This document shows, in pieces, positions 35,600 through 62,235 of a stretch of DNA of 64,000 bases. This DNA is from Ancylostoma caninum (Eukaryota > Nematoda > Chromadorea > Rhabditida > Ancylostomatidae): positions 1,116,001 through 1,180,000 of the forward strand of contig JBAJFG010000467.1 in NCBI GenBank assembly GCA_037903475.1. Direction: 5' to 3'. The translations under genes were made by a program, and so were the position numbers. Numbering within the stretch: the first letter of the stretch is position 1; each line of letters starts with the position of its first letter. The notes under the pieces are model-generated. The model had not been told where the DNA came from. It saw only the letters and a list, made by a program, of their open reading frames with translations, and made no database searches.

Positions 35600-36225
35600 G
35601 AGTAATTATTCAGGAATTCTCAACGATATAGGTAAAAAGCTCTCAGACGGGCTCCCCAAAGTTCATAGTGGCACTGGCCACACAATGGACATCCACTTAG
35701 TCATTGTTGCAGCGTTTCCTGTGCTCAGGCGTTGCGTTTGCTATTCATTGCGGAACGTGGGACAAAAATAGCAACGCGGTCGTTGAGCAACGTTTTCTCT
35801 GGAGGTATTTCTATACAGTGGAATAACATGTGGATAAAATGTCATACTGCAATTCAGTGAGATATGTTCAAAGAGACAGGTTGAATGGAGCAAATTTCCA
35901 TCTAGGAATGGAAGATTAATAGCTAGCATATCGCGGAACCGATGTTGGACCTACATATTTCCAAAAGCCACTGCTGGATGTTTTCTTTTGGGAGTAAGGC
36001 CTCTTTTCAGTTCAACTAGGCTTGTAGAATAGCGAGGACTGCCCTTTTTGAGCTTCATCAGCACTACTCAAAATTTCTATCAATTGCTGCGTTGACACTA
36101 GTACTTGGAAGTTAATGAGGACTTCACACGTTCTTTCACCATGATGTTGGCGAATATATCCTTCAATGCAAAAAAATTGCCCATGATAAAAAAGTGCATC
36201 ATGTCTTCTCGTATTATACATACAC
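35600..36225. other. Upstream of the CHK-like gene
   Basis: Should contain the missing first exon and promoter of the minus-strand CHK-like gene. The minus frames 35741-35929 and 36012-36287 carry no recognised domain. I could not choose a start codon. Confidence 0.35.
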
Positions 36226-36227
36226 CA

Positions 36228-37065
36228 GTCTGTCCGTCCGGCTAAGGCCGGACTGCCGGACTTCCCTAGTGCCCGCTTCGGTCGCATTACCTTACTTTGG
36301 ATTCATAGTAATAGGAACTATCCCCATGCCAAATTAACCTTCCTTGTATAATTTTTGCATCTAGATCCTCTCCGATTACTTTCATTCAGGCAAAAGAGGG
36401 CTAGTGAAGGAAAACTAACCGCGTTTCCCAGCGCAATTCTACATTTCGCTAATAGCAGTAGCTAATTGCCACTGTATGTAATCCACTCATCATTGAATGA
36501 CCACAGAAAATGCTTTATCTTTCCTTGTTTGCTGTGATCGAACGAAAGCGATAAAAGTCAGTTTGAACATACAAAAGAGAAGGATGCGGTGTGTATCCAG
36601 ACATAAATGAGAGGATGGAAAGGCGGGAGGGGACGTGACGTAGAGAAATCACGATGAAGGTATTCTAATCATTGCTGAGGCTTGACATTTAGTATTTCCT
36701 CATCGTTGTTGGGCGCCAGCGAACCGACCGACCAAAGATGGACCTAACTCACAGCGCTTTCTCATTACTGGGCTCTGCGCAATCCTCCTTGCATATCCGC
36801 TACACGACATCCCCCCATCCTTTTCTGAGTGCCGGCGCACCCTTACCACACGGTGGGACCCGTCTCCAGGCGTTTTCCCAAATTTGGACGCCGGCACACC
36901 CTTACCACACGCTGGAAGCCGTCTCCAGGCGTTCAGCCAATTTTGGACGCCGGCGCACTCTTGTGATATGGCTGGACCCATCTGTAGACGGTTCCCCACT
37001 TTTGGACGCCGGAGCAATTCTCTCCCCACTTGCTCATGCTAACAGGGGAGTAGCACCCTGGTTCT
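36228..37065 (-). mobile_element. Minisatellite-bearing element, copy 2
   Basis: The minus-strand terminus is intact: a GCGACCGAAGCGGGC-like block, about 17 nt, hairpin GTCCGGC-CTTA-GCCGGAC, GGACAGA, then CTGG followed by T at 36228. To the right, 36815-37030 contains about four units of the ~59-bp minisatellite with GACGCCGGCGCACTC-type cores. The body between is diverged. Compare copies at 26.9, 51.2 and 52.5 kb. Confidence 0.65.
36815..37030. repeat. Minisatellite, ~59-bp unit, about 4 units
   Basis: Units share GGACGCCGGCRCACCCTTA, CACACG/CACACC, TGGA(A/C)CC(C/G)GTCT and AGGCGTTT. Unrelated loci at 27.4 kb and 52.2-52.9 kb carry the same unit, so it travels with an element. Confidence 0.8.
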
Positions 37066-37632
37066 GATCCAGCAGATAGGAGTAGAATCTGTAAGTTTGC
37101 AAGCACCACCTAATCTGGTGGTGCTTTACCTGTTGTGAAGTCATCTCTGACATTACTACACTCTACAACAAATTTTTAGAGCGATCTACATATAACATAA
37201 CGTAACTACTTAGTATCTATTGTTCAGAAGAGAAATGATCGTACGATTTTTACACTAAACTGGTTTCGGGGCTTGAACTACACAGGAAGTGTGGTCTCTA
37301 CTATACGTATGAATGAACTGAATATATTTGTATATTATTCGAGTAATTCGTCCGTATCTAGTTTTGCAATCGTACATGTCTTAATATTAACAGCATTTGA
37401 AGTGGTTTTACAAACTAGAACGTGCTAGAAATCGAAGTTTTGTGTTGCGGTGAGAAGTGAGGGATCAGAGCTAACTCAGATGCTTACTTTGAGAAGGTCG
37501 CAAAAAAAGAATAGGCATATTTTAACACGAAGTTTAATATTTCGGTATATTAGAGGGTATGTAAGGTCATTCGAAAGGTCTCTGGAATGGAAGCAAAGAA
37601 TTTAGACCTTATTGAAATACCTAGCAAAGGCA
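37066..37632. other. No gene recognised
   Basis: AT-rich intergenic sequence. It includes a small inverted repeat near 37107-37125 (AGCACCACC and GGTGGTGCT). No exons seen. Confidence 0.4.
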
Positions 37633-38783
37633 TTAAAAACACATCTCGGAGCTCGTTCTCCCTAAGTGGTGTATGAGGTGGTCAGAGAAGATGGAAATAG
37701 GACTGAGATACGCCTGATGAACACGATCGTTTGTACAGCCACTCCGCACTCACCTTGAATAGCTCCTTTTTGGTATTCTGACTTTTGATGTTCGGATTGA
37801 CTATAGAGACTTTCCAAAAAAATAGTGAAGGTTCACTGCTTCTCGAAGAGTTGGTAGGCTCACAGACTAGACCCACCTCATGCATTCGGAACTCAAGTCA
37901 TCCTGATAGTTGGGGATCTGTAGACTAGCTATAGAAGGGCGATACGAGCGAGGCTTCGGAGGAGGTGGATCGCTGGGTGCCTCACTGGGAGGTGGATCTG
38001 GTGGCGTCACCGTAACCACCTCGGGTGTCGATGGACGACAGCCCATATTCGGAAGTGGGAGCCGAGCTGCACTGTCTTGATATGGGGTGGTGCGCTGAAA
38101 TGAGTTGGAACAATGACTTTACTCGTTGAGCTGGAAGCGCGCCTACTTAGGAGACCAGTGTTCAGCTCAATGCTCCAAACAGCAGAGAACAGATAATGGT
38201 GGAAGCCGCTCGGTTCATTCATCGACCAACGAGTGCAAACAGTTTAGAAAAAACAAGCATTCAGAAGTTGAAACGAGCAGGCAATCAGTGTTTAAGGTAG
38301 AACAAAACGTTGTAAAAACCTATGGTGACGAAACCCAGAAAATTCGACGTTAGCTATAGTTTTGCTCTCTTGTTTTGATAGTTAAAATATGTGCTGGTGA
38401 GTTCTTACAACAACATTTGAATCTGCACCAAGTTCAGGGTAGAAACCGTGCCCAACAATGTCAAGCGAAGCTGAAGGGCAGAGAAGACTTCAGCAGACCG
38501 TTACGTCTGACAATGAGTCAGCCAGAATATGAGATAAAAAGGAAAAATTTTGCTAGAGAATGCTTTATAAATGCTTCATTCGAATGCAAGAAAATGGAGA
38601 GAGTGATGAAGTTTGTGAGTAAAATAATATGGCGCAACATCGATCACAATACATGATGGACCTATAGCCCGTTCTCGGATAAACTTGGAGAAGTACCGCA
38701 GTGAAAGCGGTCTCGGATATGTGGTTATAGAGGAAGCTGATAATTAGGTGCAGAAGGACCGCAGCAGCCAGAAGGAACCTCAT
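37633..38783 (-). CDS. Hypothetical small proline-rich protein
   Basis: Minus-strand exons with in-phase GT-AG junctions: 38094-37877, 37800-37754 and 37661-37633 (stop). The first of these encodes a proline-rich segment including TPPDPPPSEAPSDPPPPKP, flanked by strong splice sites (TTTCAG and GTGGGT). A possible first exon at 38783-38685 begins MRFLLAAAVLLHLIISFLY, a signal-anchor or signal peptide, and ends in matching phase, giving about 130 aa, but its donor (GTTTAT) is weak. I recognise no family. The central exon is well supported by composition and splicing; gene extent is not. Confidence 0.45.
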
Positions 38784-38789
38784 TAGAGA

Positions 38790-40690
38790 GAGAATTTTTA
38801 AAGTATTATACTCATCTTGCAGTGACTGACGCAGGGAAAGGGGCCGGGGGGGGGGGCAATTGCTGCTAGAATCGTCGCCGGATTTTCTAAATTGTTTTGA
38901 AAAATGAATAAAGTCGTAGCAGCTTATTTTCGGTTGAACATTCTTATTGTTGTTTCCCAAATAAAAATTGTTAATTATTTCATGATATAGTTAATATTTT
39001 CATCATGTTGTTTTCCATCCGAGTCTCCGAACTGGTGCCGACCCTCCCCATCCTGCCCACACTCTGCATTCATCACTACCGCCTTGTATACAATGACAAC
39101 TGCACAACAAAAAAAACAGCTTAAAGGCGAAGTCCGGTCAAAATCTTGCTCACCCAAGTTTTCTGCTCTCTGGAGTCCAAACCATATGTGTAGCACGTAT
39201 CTCAAGTTTGAGACCTCGATGTAAGCTCTACCGCTAGATATGGGACAAAACGTTCGAGGATTACGGTGGCTGTAGGAAAACACGCTCCAACCGAGAAAAG
39301 CTGCGCGAGTGATACTGAACGACAATGAACGCTCAGATACTTACAGTCTAACGAGCACCTCGTGAAACCTTCCCCACCCCATCAAGCGGACTACCGATCC
39401 TTTGAATATAAATTTTTTCCTACGACGCCACAACAGACAGCATGAAGGGCGCGCCGTATAACGTCATTTGGAAGCACGGACGCTGTAAACCCGCAAACGC
39501 CGTACCGAAATTTTTCGAAGGAAAGCGTTCGCTCTGGGACCTTTCCAGGGATTTTTCTATAGTTCTAATCCAAGGCGTCGCCATGGGCTATGAATCCAAT
39601 AGAAATCCGGGAGATGGAATTTTGCCCGTATCTTGCTTTTAAGCACCGTGACACGTCGAGAAAAATTCTCATTTTGGGTGCGGTTTTATCCTAATATTTG
39701 CCGCTATCGTCTCATTGATTGTTATTGAAGGTTGCGGAGCTTCAACAGCAAAAGGGAGGAGAATGACGCAAATGAGGGGAGGAGAGCACATCCAAAAAAT
39801 ATGCTTCGACCTCGGCGTATCTCAAATTTACGGAAAAACTCAACGGAATTCGTTTCCCCTGCATAGTCTCCGAAGACCAAACCTTCCTTCCTTGCGATTG
39901 ATGAAAAAAATAGTTCGCACTCATCAACGGCAAAAAAAACTGCAATTTACCAACCATTTCCAAAGCACTCGAGCACTCGATGCAGTACATAAACTCACTA
40001 ATAGGCTTTTCCAGTACTTGAAACAACTTTCAAGACCTCAATGTTGCAGAATTCTGATGTTTTTGTTGTTTTTTGTGCACTTACTTGAAGGCTTGCAAAA
40101 AAATCCCCTTCACGACTACTCACGTACTCGAAGAGTAAGCAAAAAACTGCAATTAAGGGCTAAACAAGATGGAAGAAGGTGGACTGCAATGGCCATTCTA
40201 CTTTTAGTAGCAAAGTGAGCAAGAATGACGACGGCTTTTCATGGTTGAGGAATTTTGATTTGCTTGACACATTCCGAGAACTGAGTTTTTTTTCTGAAAA
40301 ATGGCAGCGCAATAATATGAAAATATCGAGGAAGGTGGTTGGTTGAATACTTGTCCACGAGTGTTCGCTAGAGTAAATAATTTCCAAGCGAATAAATCTC
40401 GTGAACAATAAAATTCTCCAAATAAGGCTTCAATAATCTTCATTCATCCCAAACTCAGAATCTCACAGTTACCCTTATCGTAGCACTCGTAGACCCACAT
40501 CTACTACGGCCCGGGAACCTTTACTAGAAATATCTTTAAAAAAATCTAATATTTCCTGTTATTTCGGGATCTCACCCTCTCTTCGCCACCGACAACTTTG
40601 TTATTGTTGTTGAAAATGTAGTTATTGCTTACTTCTGATGCAGAAATGAACAAAACACATATATTCGTATCAATAACAAATGTGCCTTTC
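38790..40690. other. No convincing gene; dispersed repeat near 39.1-39.7 kb
   Basis: Starting at TTAAAGGCGAAGTCCGGTC (39120) there is a non-coding block up to about 39660 that looks like an element because it opens with a TTAA-adjacent GGC-type end, but no inverted right end was found. Plus frames at 39715-40218 and nearby show no domain. Upstream exons of the gene ending at 41114 may lie here unrecognised. Confidence 0.35.
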
Positions 40691-40692
40691 AG

Positions 40693-41114
40693 CGTACAAT
40701 GCAACTATTGGAGCGAATAGAACAGAAGAGCAGCTACGAAATCCCAAGAAACGGATTGAAAGTGGCAGAACATCCCCCTTCACTTCATGAAATCTTTAAG
40801 AGGTAAATGAAAGGAATTCTTGTTTTTTTATTTGATGCACCACTGGGGTGCGCTCAAAACACTTCAGGAAATAGCAGTGTTTCACCGCGATCCCAAGGAG
40901 CTTCAGGGGATTGTAAGAGATAATGAGATAAGATGTCGACCAGCACCTTATGTGCAAAGTGTAGCTTGTGTTTACCCCTAATAAAAAGTTAGTACAATAG
41001 GTAAATAATTCGATGAAATATGTAAAAAATTTCAGAAGACAACGACAGGATTTGACGACACGACAACTGAACGATCCCGAGATCTTCCGTATACTGAAAA
41101 CTTATTTAGGCTAG
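40693..41114 (+). CDS. 3' end of an unrecognised gene (two exons)
   Basis: Exon 40693-40802 follows CCTTTCAG and ends before GTAAAT; exon 41036-41114 follows ATTTCAG and ends with TAG. The phases match (2 then 1). The joined product ends ILKTYLG and contains SLHEIFKRRRQRQDL across the junction. It is hydrophilic and helical, with no family that I recognise. Upstream exons were not identified, so this is a partial model. Splice-site quality and phase make chance unlikely. Confidence 0.55.
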
Positions 41115-41212
41115 TTTGAACAGGGGTAGCACCAGTGAAAGGTTTCGATCATGTAGCAAAAATAAGGGGTTAAAAAGGGGTGGAACAAAAAGCCAGGATC
41201 GTAGCAGTTATA

Positions 41213-41459
41213 GGGTAATTTATACTAGCTGCGTGCGTCAGTCGCGCATCAGTCGCACGCATCCATTTGCAAGGGATTTTCCATGAAGGCCGGTCAACAC
41301 TGCATGTACATCCTCACTGAAAAGAACGTGCGGCCGCCGCGAGGCCGTAAACGCGTGCGTCTGAGCTGCGACTGCGATGCGACTGCTATGCGACTGGGCC
41401 CTATTCTTCATCATATAGACGCACGCGCGTCAGTCGCACGCATCCAGTATAAATTGCCC
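41213..41459. mobile_element. MITE with GGGYAATTTATACT ends
   Basis: The left end GGGTAATTTATACT is mirrored by AGTATAAATTGCCC at the right. GCGTGCG words follow inside each end and a GTCAGTCGC phrase is repeated. Length 247 bp. TTAT occurs at both flanks and may be the duplication. Partial relatives lie near 49768 and 58190. Confidence 0.7.
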
Positions 41460-42840
41460 TTATGGAGAGGTACAAAAGTCATCGATGTAGTTCATTCTGG
41501 GTTTCTTTTAGGATCCGTCCACAAGATGCTCTAAGTAGACCCCTAATGATGCTCATCCAACAGTCTAAAAGCTGCCTGGTGAGCTCGCTAAGCTCTTTCT
41601 GAACAGGATGCACATCGGAGCCTAGCATAACCTAAGTGGCTTTGAATTAGGCTTACATACGCTCTCCATGTTTCCACTGTTGGAGAATTAGGAAAAGAGG
41701 AAAATAAAGAGAGATATAACGGGACACAGCTGGTCGAAAGCGAACCCGAAGAGCTCCACGGGGTATCGACTGATACTATTATTTGTTACGTTTGAACGCA
41801 TGTACTTAGTTATGTACTAACAACAACACCTCAGCAGGATCAATAAGGTAGCACGAGAGTGTGGAAGAAATGACGCGAAAACGCTTTTTGCTGTCGAGCT
41901 GCCGAATGTGGCGAGGCGAGCATTTAGAAGGTTTTTTGCGTATTATGTTTGCGCACTCAGCAGCATAGAAATGGCCGTCAGCCTGCGTGCAGCCGAGTGA
42001 CAAACGCCGAGTTGCTCCAGAAGCCGCTGCTCCAAGTGGTGACGTGGGCACACCTTGTCGAAGTGGCGGTGGAGCAAGCAGTGGAGGCCTTTTCATTGTG
42101 TGCCGGCCGATGTCAAAGTGCAGCGGGCCAATTTCTCACTAGAATGATCGTGAAATAGCAGGCTTCCTTAACTGAGACGAGAGCCGAACGCGCATTTATG
42201 CGTGAGCTGTGTTTGCGCTCAAGCAAGCCCGTTCAACCTCTCCACTAACAGAACCCCGGAAAAACCGCCAGTGCTGCTTCACTAGGAATCGCTTTGATGT
42301 GGTTTTTGCCGACACTACGCATAGCTCATGCATCACCTTCAGTGCTTTGGAGAGAAAAAACTCCTCTGCAATTTATTCAATCCTGCTTTTGCACTTGCAC
42401 CCTGAAGCACTTCCCACACATACATCACCATGCAAGCGTTACTGCGAATGGAAATGACGAGTGTTCCGTCGCCTTCTGGAGGGAACGTATACACCTCGAG
42501 GAATATTGGAGTACATCGTGCTTCAACTCGCGATTTTCCGCGCCACTGCAACTTGCCTCGAGATCACGAGAGCTTATATACACCTGTTTTTAATTCTCCA
42601 ACGCGAAGGCAAAGGAGGGAAAATCCTAAAAAGTATTTTGATACAAGTCATTTAACAGAGTTTCTAAAACGGGCCAAGGAGGGAGATGTACAGAGGACCC
42701 ACTGAATTAAGTTTTGTTCCACAAGAGCTACAATAATTAAAGGCCTTGCCCCGCTTTGTGAGGATGTTGATGCACATGCAAAGTGGCCGCTGTGGAAGTG
42801 ATGATCACAGGACAACAACCTGATAACTCAGGGTATAAAA
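41460..42840. other. Intergenic region upstream of the kinase gene
   Basis: Holds several chance frames (for example 42294-42593 plus and 41806-42096 minus) without domains. It should include the promoter of the kinase gene starting at 42841; no specific element was recognised. Confidence 0.4.
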
Positions 42841-57445
<14,605 letters not shown>

Positions 57446-57616
57446 GTTTTGCTGTGTCCTTTTTTCAGTTTGAGAAATTTATTTCGGAACATTTAGCTCA
57501 ATCTCAACATTTCGTTTCAGTCACCATAAAACGGGTTCTAAAAGGAAATGATACGCTCTCTATCACAATTGTTTCTTATAGCTGAAGTTTCATCAACTCT
57601 CAAAAAACAAGTCGTG

Positions 57617-57622
57617 CAATAA
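57617..57622 (+). terminator. Polyadenylation signal of the kinase gene
   Basis: AATAAA lies 172 bases after the kinase stop codon, a usual distance for nematode genes. Confidence 0.6.
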
Positions 57623-57629
57623 ATATTGA

Positions 57630-58425
57630 CCATTTCATGTTTTACATTGGTGTGAATTCCTTGAATGAAATAATAACTATACTATAATAAATAACTAAGA
57701 TTTCTTAGCAGTAATGGTCTGAGTTACGCATCCTTCTTCCAACGGACGTGATGCGCGCCATTTTTATGTTTGCGGATTACGTGCGCCCCACAAATTGTGT
57801 TTAGAGTAACGTTATGGGTCTGTCGCCAAGCAGACTTTAAGGTAGGACTACCGTGCGTTTTAATCAGCGCCCACTAGCTGGACAAGTGAGATCCTACTGC
57901 TGTAGGTCAATTCATGTTTAAATTCAGGCAGAGACTGGCTGAAACGGTGTGCATATCATAAACGGGAACGCCTTCCCTCACAGTACATAGCCGCGACGTC
58001 ACAAAAGCGATCGTATCACATGCGTGTGGGCGTATTCGATCGTCATATAGTCGCATGAACATCGAAAGACACTCATCCATTTTAAATTGTTCTTGTGACA
58101 ATCACCATCGTATTCGCTTAAGGGCATTCCATACTTCATTGAGTGCTTTAGACTTGCGCGCATCTGTATGATCAGGATTACATTGGATGCGTGCGTCAGT
58201 CGTGCGTCAAACGCATGCTTGGAAAAAAATTCTTCTATGAACACCGGTTAACGTCGGTCGTACTCTGAATGAAAATGCCATAAATGCATGGGGCTGACTT
58301 GCATCTAAGGGATATCAGGACTGCGACTGCGCTTGCCCTATAAACTCAATCGACGTAGGTGAGACGCATTCGAATGCGGCCTTACGGTTATCCGCTGTGG
58401 GCATGCTTAGTTTTCGTCTAAGAAA
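57630..58425. other. No gene recognised
   Basis: Intergenic sequence. Near 58190 a GCGTGCGTCAGTCG phrase matches the inner end of the MITE at 41213. No exon series seen. Confidence 0.4.
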
Positions 58426-58429
58426 TATA

Positions 58430-58980
58430 CTCTGAACTCTCTGCCCGCGGTGGATCCGCGGTACGCCCGAGGTGGAGCGTCGGTTCGCTACCGCGGGCAT
58501 GCGCGTCCACCGCGGGAACATGCATTTTGAAGGGACTGATTATTTTCTTCTGAAAACGTTGCTCTATCGAAGAGCCTGTCGTGAGGAGGAGGAGGCAAAT
58601 GCACGATGGCATTGGCATTTCATCCTGCAAGCGTTTCTACAACGCTGGATTCGAACCCACGTACCTTCCCGAACTCACTATTCCAAGTCCGCTTTCTTAT
58701 CCATTGGGCCATGCGTATCGTGCGTGGAGGTTCTATTGGCATTGATGAACCAATCAGCTCTGCTGCGGATCCACAGTGGGCATTTGCGGGTCCACCGTGT
58801 GACATGTGCGCATCCACCGCGGATAGCAATTTTTTGTGGGTGCACCGCAGGCATGTGTGGGTCCACCGTGAACATGTGGGGGCATAGCGCGGGAGTGACG
58901 TCACTCCCGGTTGTCCACCGCGGGCAAGTGCAGATTTATCGCGGGCAACCGCGGATCCACCGCGAGCAGAAAGTTCAGAG
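58430..58980. repeat. Diverged GTCCACCGCGGGCATGTG minisatellite
   Basis: Variants of GGGTCCACCGCGGGCATGTG recur more than ten times, in two clusters (58430-58525 and 58770-58975) around a tRNA-like stretch. Unit length is about 20 bp and the units are diverged. The long open frames here on both strands are by-products. Confidence 0.7.
58640..58725 (-). ncRNA. tRNA-like relic (A and B box words)
   Basis: On the minus strand TGGCCCAATGGATAAG resembles an A box and, about 45 nt later, GGTTCGAATCC is a perfect B box. However the acceptor and T stems do not pair well and no anticodon loop is clear. It is best read as a tRNA pseudogene or the head of a tRNA-derived SINE, not a working tRNA. Confidence 0.4.
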
Positions 58981-58986
58981 TAGGTA

Positions 58987-59127
58987 GCGTCAATCACGAT
59001 TGCACGCGGCCTGGAACGCTGCGCCACCTAGTGGCGCGGGCGAGGCAGCACACGGCATCCACAGCACCCAACCGCGACACGGTGGTGCAGTGCCTCAGGC
59101 CGTGGGAGCTGCAATCGTGATTGACGC
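58987..59127. mobile_element. MITE with 18-bp perfect inverted ends
   Basis: GCGTCAATCACGATTGCA at 58987 and TGCAATCGTGATTGACGC ending at 59127 are exact inverse copies. The interior is GC-rich with CACCTAGTGGCGCGGG and related words. Length 141 bp. No clear target duplication. Confidence 0.8.
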
Positions 59128-59252
59128 GCTCTGTACATTCTCCGTTAACTGGTCTTCTTGGGAAACCCTCCAAGCTGTATGCGAACGTGGGTGTTTAAGT
59201 GTGTAAAAGTGTATACGTGTGTATGCGTATTGTCCCAGTGTCACCTATGGCG

Positions 59253-59730
59253 ACTTATGTACGTGGCGGATGGTGGCGCTTGAGACTCTTGGACTTTGTC
59301 TTGTCCGTATGTACAACATAATAAGTAATTCAGTGCAATATATCTGTCATACTTTATGATGAGCAATGCGAGGAGAGTACAGTCTGTTAGCTCAGGAAGT
59401 GCACCACAGTGGACTTTCTCCACAACTGCGACCACAGTGGGTTTGACCGGCCGATAGTCTTTTTCTGCAATTTTTGATATGCATATGGTGTGATTCCTTA
59501 CATCTTGACGCTCCGCTATTGTTTCTGATGGAACCAACCTTTCGGCCGGCCGATACCGCTGCGGTCGCAGTTGCGGACGAAGTCCACCCTGGTACACTTC
59601 CTAAGCTAAGAGATAATAAGTAAAATGCACATTGTACGGCGTACAGCATCGTACTCATTGGTCAGTACTATCTCCAATCTAAGATGGGCCAGCCACGCCT
59701 ACTCCACATGAGGTCTACTATGAGTGATGA
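59253..59730 (-). repeat. Solo LTR related to the 15.7-kb BEL/Pao element
   Basis: Read on the minus strand it contains CCTCATGTGGAGTAGGCG, ACTCTCCTCGCATTGC, ACATACGGACAAGACAAAGT and CCAAGAGTCTCAAGCGCC, which match the LTR at 15728-16003 in the same order. About 250 bp of unrelated or diverged sequence lies between the first two. No internal element sequence is attached, so it is a solo or truncated LTR. Confidence 0.7.
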
Positions 59731-59739
59731 CGATGAGTA

Positions 59740-62230
59740 CAATAAAGGTCATCGATTCGTCGCCACAGCTGCCCTAAAACTTGTAAAACACATAGCGTCT
59801 ACTCTCATGTACATGCAAGTGAACACCGCAGAAAGTGGGCGGGAGAGGGGGAGGGCGTGGGAAAAAAGTGGGGTCTGGGTACCCAGATGGAAAATAAAAT
59901 TAATAAAAACATTGATTGTAATAATAAATAACAAATAAAAATTATATCCAAAATAATCATAGATATAAACAGTTAAAAATGAACTGATACAAGATTTTTA
60001 TTTGTATGGCAAAGTAATTTCGAAAATTTGGCGACCCACTCTCGTGGAGGGGGGGGGGGAGTGCAATGTGCATTGAGAGGGTTGGTGAGAAGGGGAGGTC
60101 GAAAAGGAAACCCAGACGACCGAGTATTCAAAAATATGTTCATCAAGAAATCGATTGATCTGTTTAATACTGTTAAGTAGTATTATTAACTAAATTGCTC
60201 ATGTATTCACTTGAAATCTGTTTATTTCTTGACTGTCAGATTTGACTAATAGAAATTAGTGTCTGAGAAATAATAGTTCATACAAAAGGACAAGAAAGAT
60301 AAGTTAGTCCCATGTATGCACGTACATTGTACATGTGGATCGCTCACAGTCTTCGGTATTCGAAGCATAAAAGCCAATTATGGCAATGCCTCTCGCTCAT
60401 CAGAGTAAACTTTTCATCTTCTCATCTTGAATTCAATGCAATTTACAGTAAATGGGATAGCGACAGGAAATTCAAGTTGACAAGAGACTTGGGTTGCCAT
60501 TCGAAGGTTTTCAAAGATTTCTTCCTTGCAAATCGCAGTAATATTACAAGAAATGTGATTTATAAATTGCAAGTCGCGAACATGCACATCCGTGCTGGGT
60601 ACACACTTGTAAAACATATTCGATGGCACTATCCCACATCAGGTTACTGCAAAAACGGGTTTACGGTACAAAATGAATACGTTATTCATGTTCAGCACAG
60701 CAAAGAACCCCATATATTAATTATCGGGAAATTTTTTTTTCGAAAATTTCGGGGCCCTTAACGTGAGATAGTGCCTATTCGACTTCTCTGGGACTGAAAA
60801 CTGCAAATAGCCCCCTTAGCCTGCCTTGTCCTCGGACTTATAATATTGACATTGACTTTTGTCCACACTTAGTTGGGATTTCTGGAGTTTATCGAGAATA
60901 AAATGATGAATCAGGATCCTTTCTTGCCCTGAGACTATTTACATGGACTTCCATTGACTCCCGCACGACTTTCATGTGGCCCACAGCACAAAACATCACA
61001 CTTTGTTTGCCTAGTCAGCGACGTTTCTGCAGCGCTATCGATTCGTGCTGGCTACATGTCGTTTTCTCGGGAAATGTCCAGGCGCGCCCGCTCGCTTTTA
61101 TTCACTGCAGAATCCATATCAGGTTCATTAGGAATATTGCCTTTTCAATGCATGCTGTTCATAATTTATAGGTCATTCAGAAGGGAGTCGGTATTGTGCA
61201 TTCACAGACTAGAGGTAAGTGATGCGGTTGTGCACTATCAGGCATGCTTGATATTGATTGAAAACGACCGCATCGCAGTCCATGATCCTTCTCCCAATGA
61301 CGACTGCAAGGTGAATGGACTGTACTGTGCTTCACTGCTGTAAACTAAACGGTAGCAACAGGGTGCTTTTTGCCTAGTGGTGCCTAAGTCCCTGATTTTC
61401 ATAAGGCCCCTGCCCATTTCTTCCAATCCACAGCCAGCATCTGCCAATGTCACTGTCTTCTAGTTTTTTCTTATTTTTGTTCTGCTGTCTGACACCATAA
61501 TTCCGAGGCATTCACTCTTCTCTCATTTCTCGACTTCACGGCATTTGACCAACATATTTCCATCACCTGTTTTACAAATGAAGTTAGTATAAGCAAACGC
61601 AACGACATGGAAACCCACCTACAGTGCCACCCTCATGAGTAACCTAACACAACAACTCTTAGTAGCTAGCACTGGCGGACGCAAGGTTTCGAAATTACTT
61701 TATTTGTAAAATAAATGAGTTTCCTGAAAAATATTCAAGCTATATTAAATATTATAATTATAAAATAAATGAAGTGTTTCTTGTGTTAGCTATTTTAATT
61801 CTTTATTTTTAGCATTATTCTTAAGTGCATTATTACTTATTTAATATTCAAATTGGTATTTTTATTATTTCTACTTTTCTCTCGGATCCGCGAAGTCACA
61901 ACACGCACGACGCTAATAGCACGTCGTGTGTCCAACCTAGATGGGCTGGGGCAAAAGTCTTCGTGCTGAGGTCTAACCCCAGGAGTGCCTGAATGAGATT
62001 CGATTCGTTGGTAGTCAGTCATAGCGACTATAGCTACCTCTACTAAGAGTTCTCATCTTTGTAACAATGATCTCTGACGCTCCAGAACTGCATTCAAGAT
62101 CATTCAGCTTCAAAAAAGTGGTAGATTTTCAATGAATAAGGTGTACTGCCTTGCATTACTTCGATCCTCTTGCTGGTTGCATCTTCTTGAACATCGCTTG
62201 ATTTCATTACTTTTTCATGCTTACCGTTCG
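59740..62230. other. No gene recognised
   Basis: AT-rich stretch with the frames 60312-60761 and 60954-61343 (plus), both without domains or splice partners. A G run lies near 60050. Near 61896-61930 the words ACGACG and CGTCGT make a short hairpin. I cannot support a gene. Confidence 0.4.
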
Positions 62231-62235
62231 TTTTG

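Noticed and set aside
39120..39660. Another TTAA-flanked element starting TTAAAGGCGAAGTCC
   Set aside because: The left end fits, but no inverted right end or second TTAA in register was found.
58640..58725. A working tRNA gene
   Set aside because: A and B box words are present, but acceptor and T stems do not pair and no anticodon loop can be drawn, so it is kept only as a relic.
60312..60761. 149-codon plus frame
   Set aside because: No domain, no splice signals in phase and ordinary AT-rich composition; probably chance.
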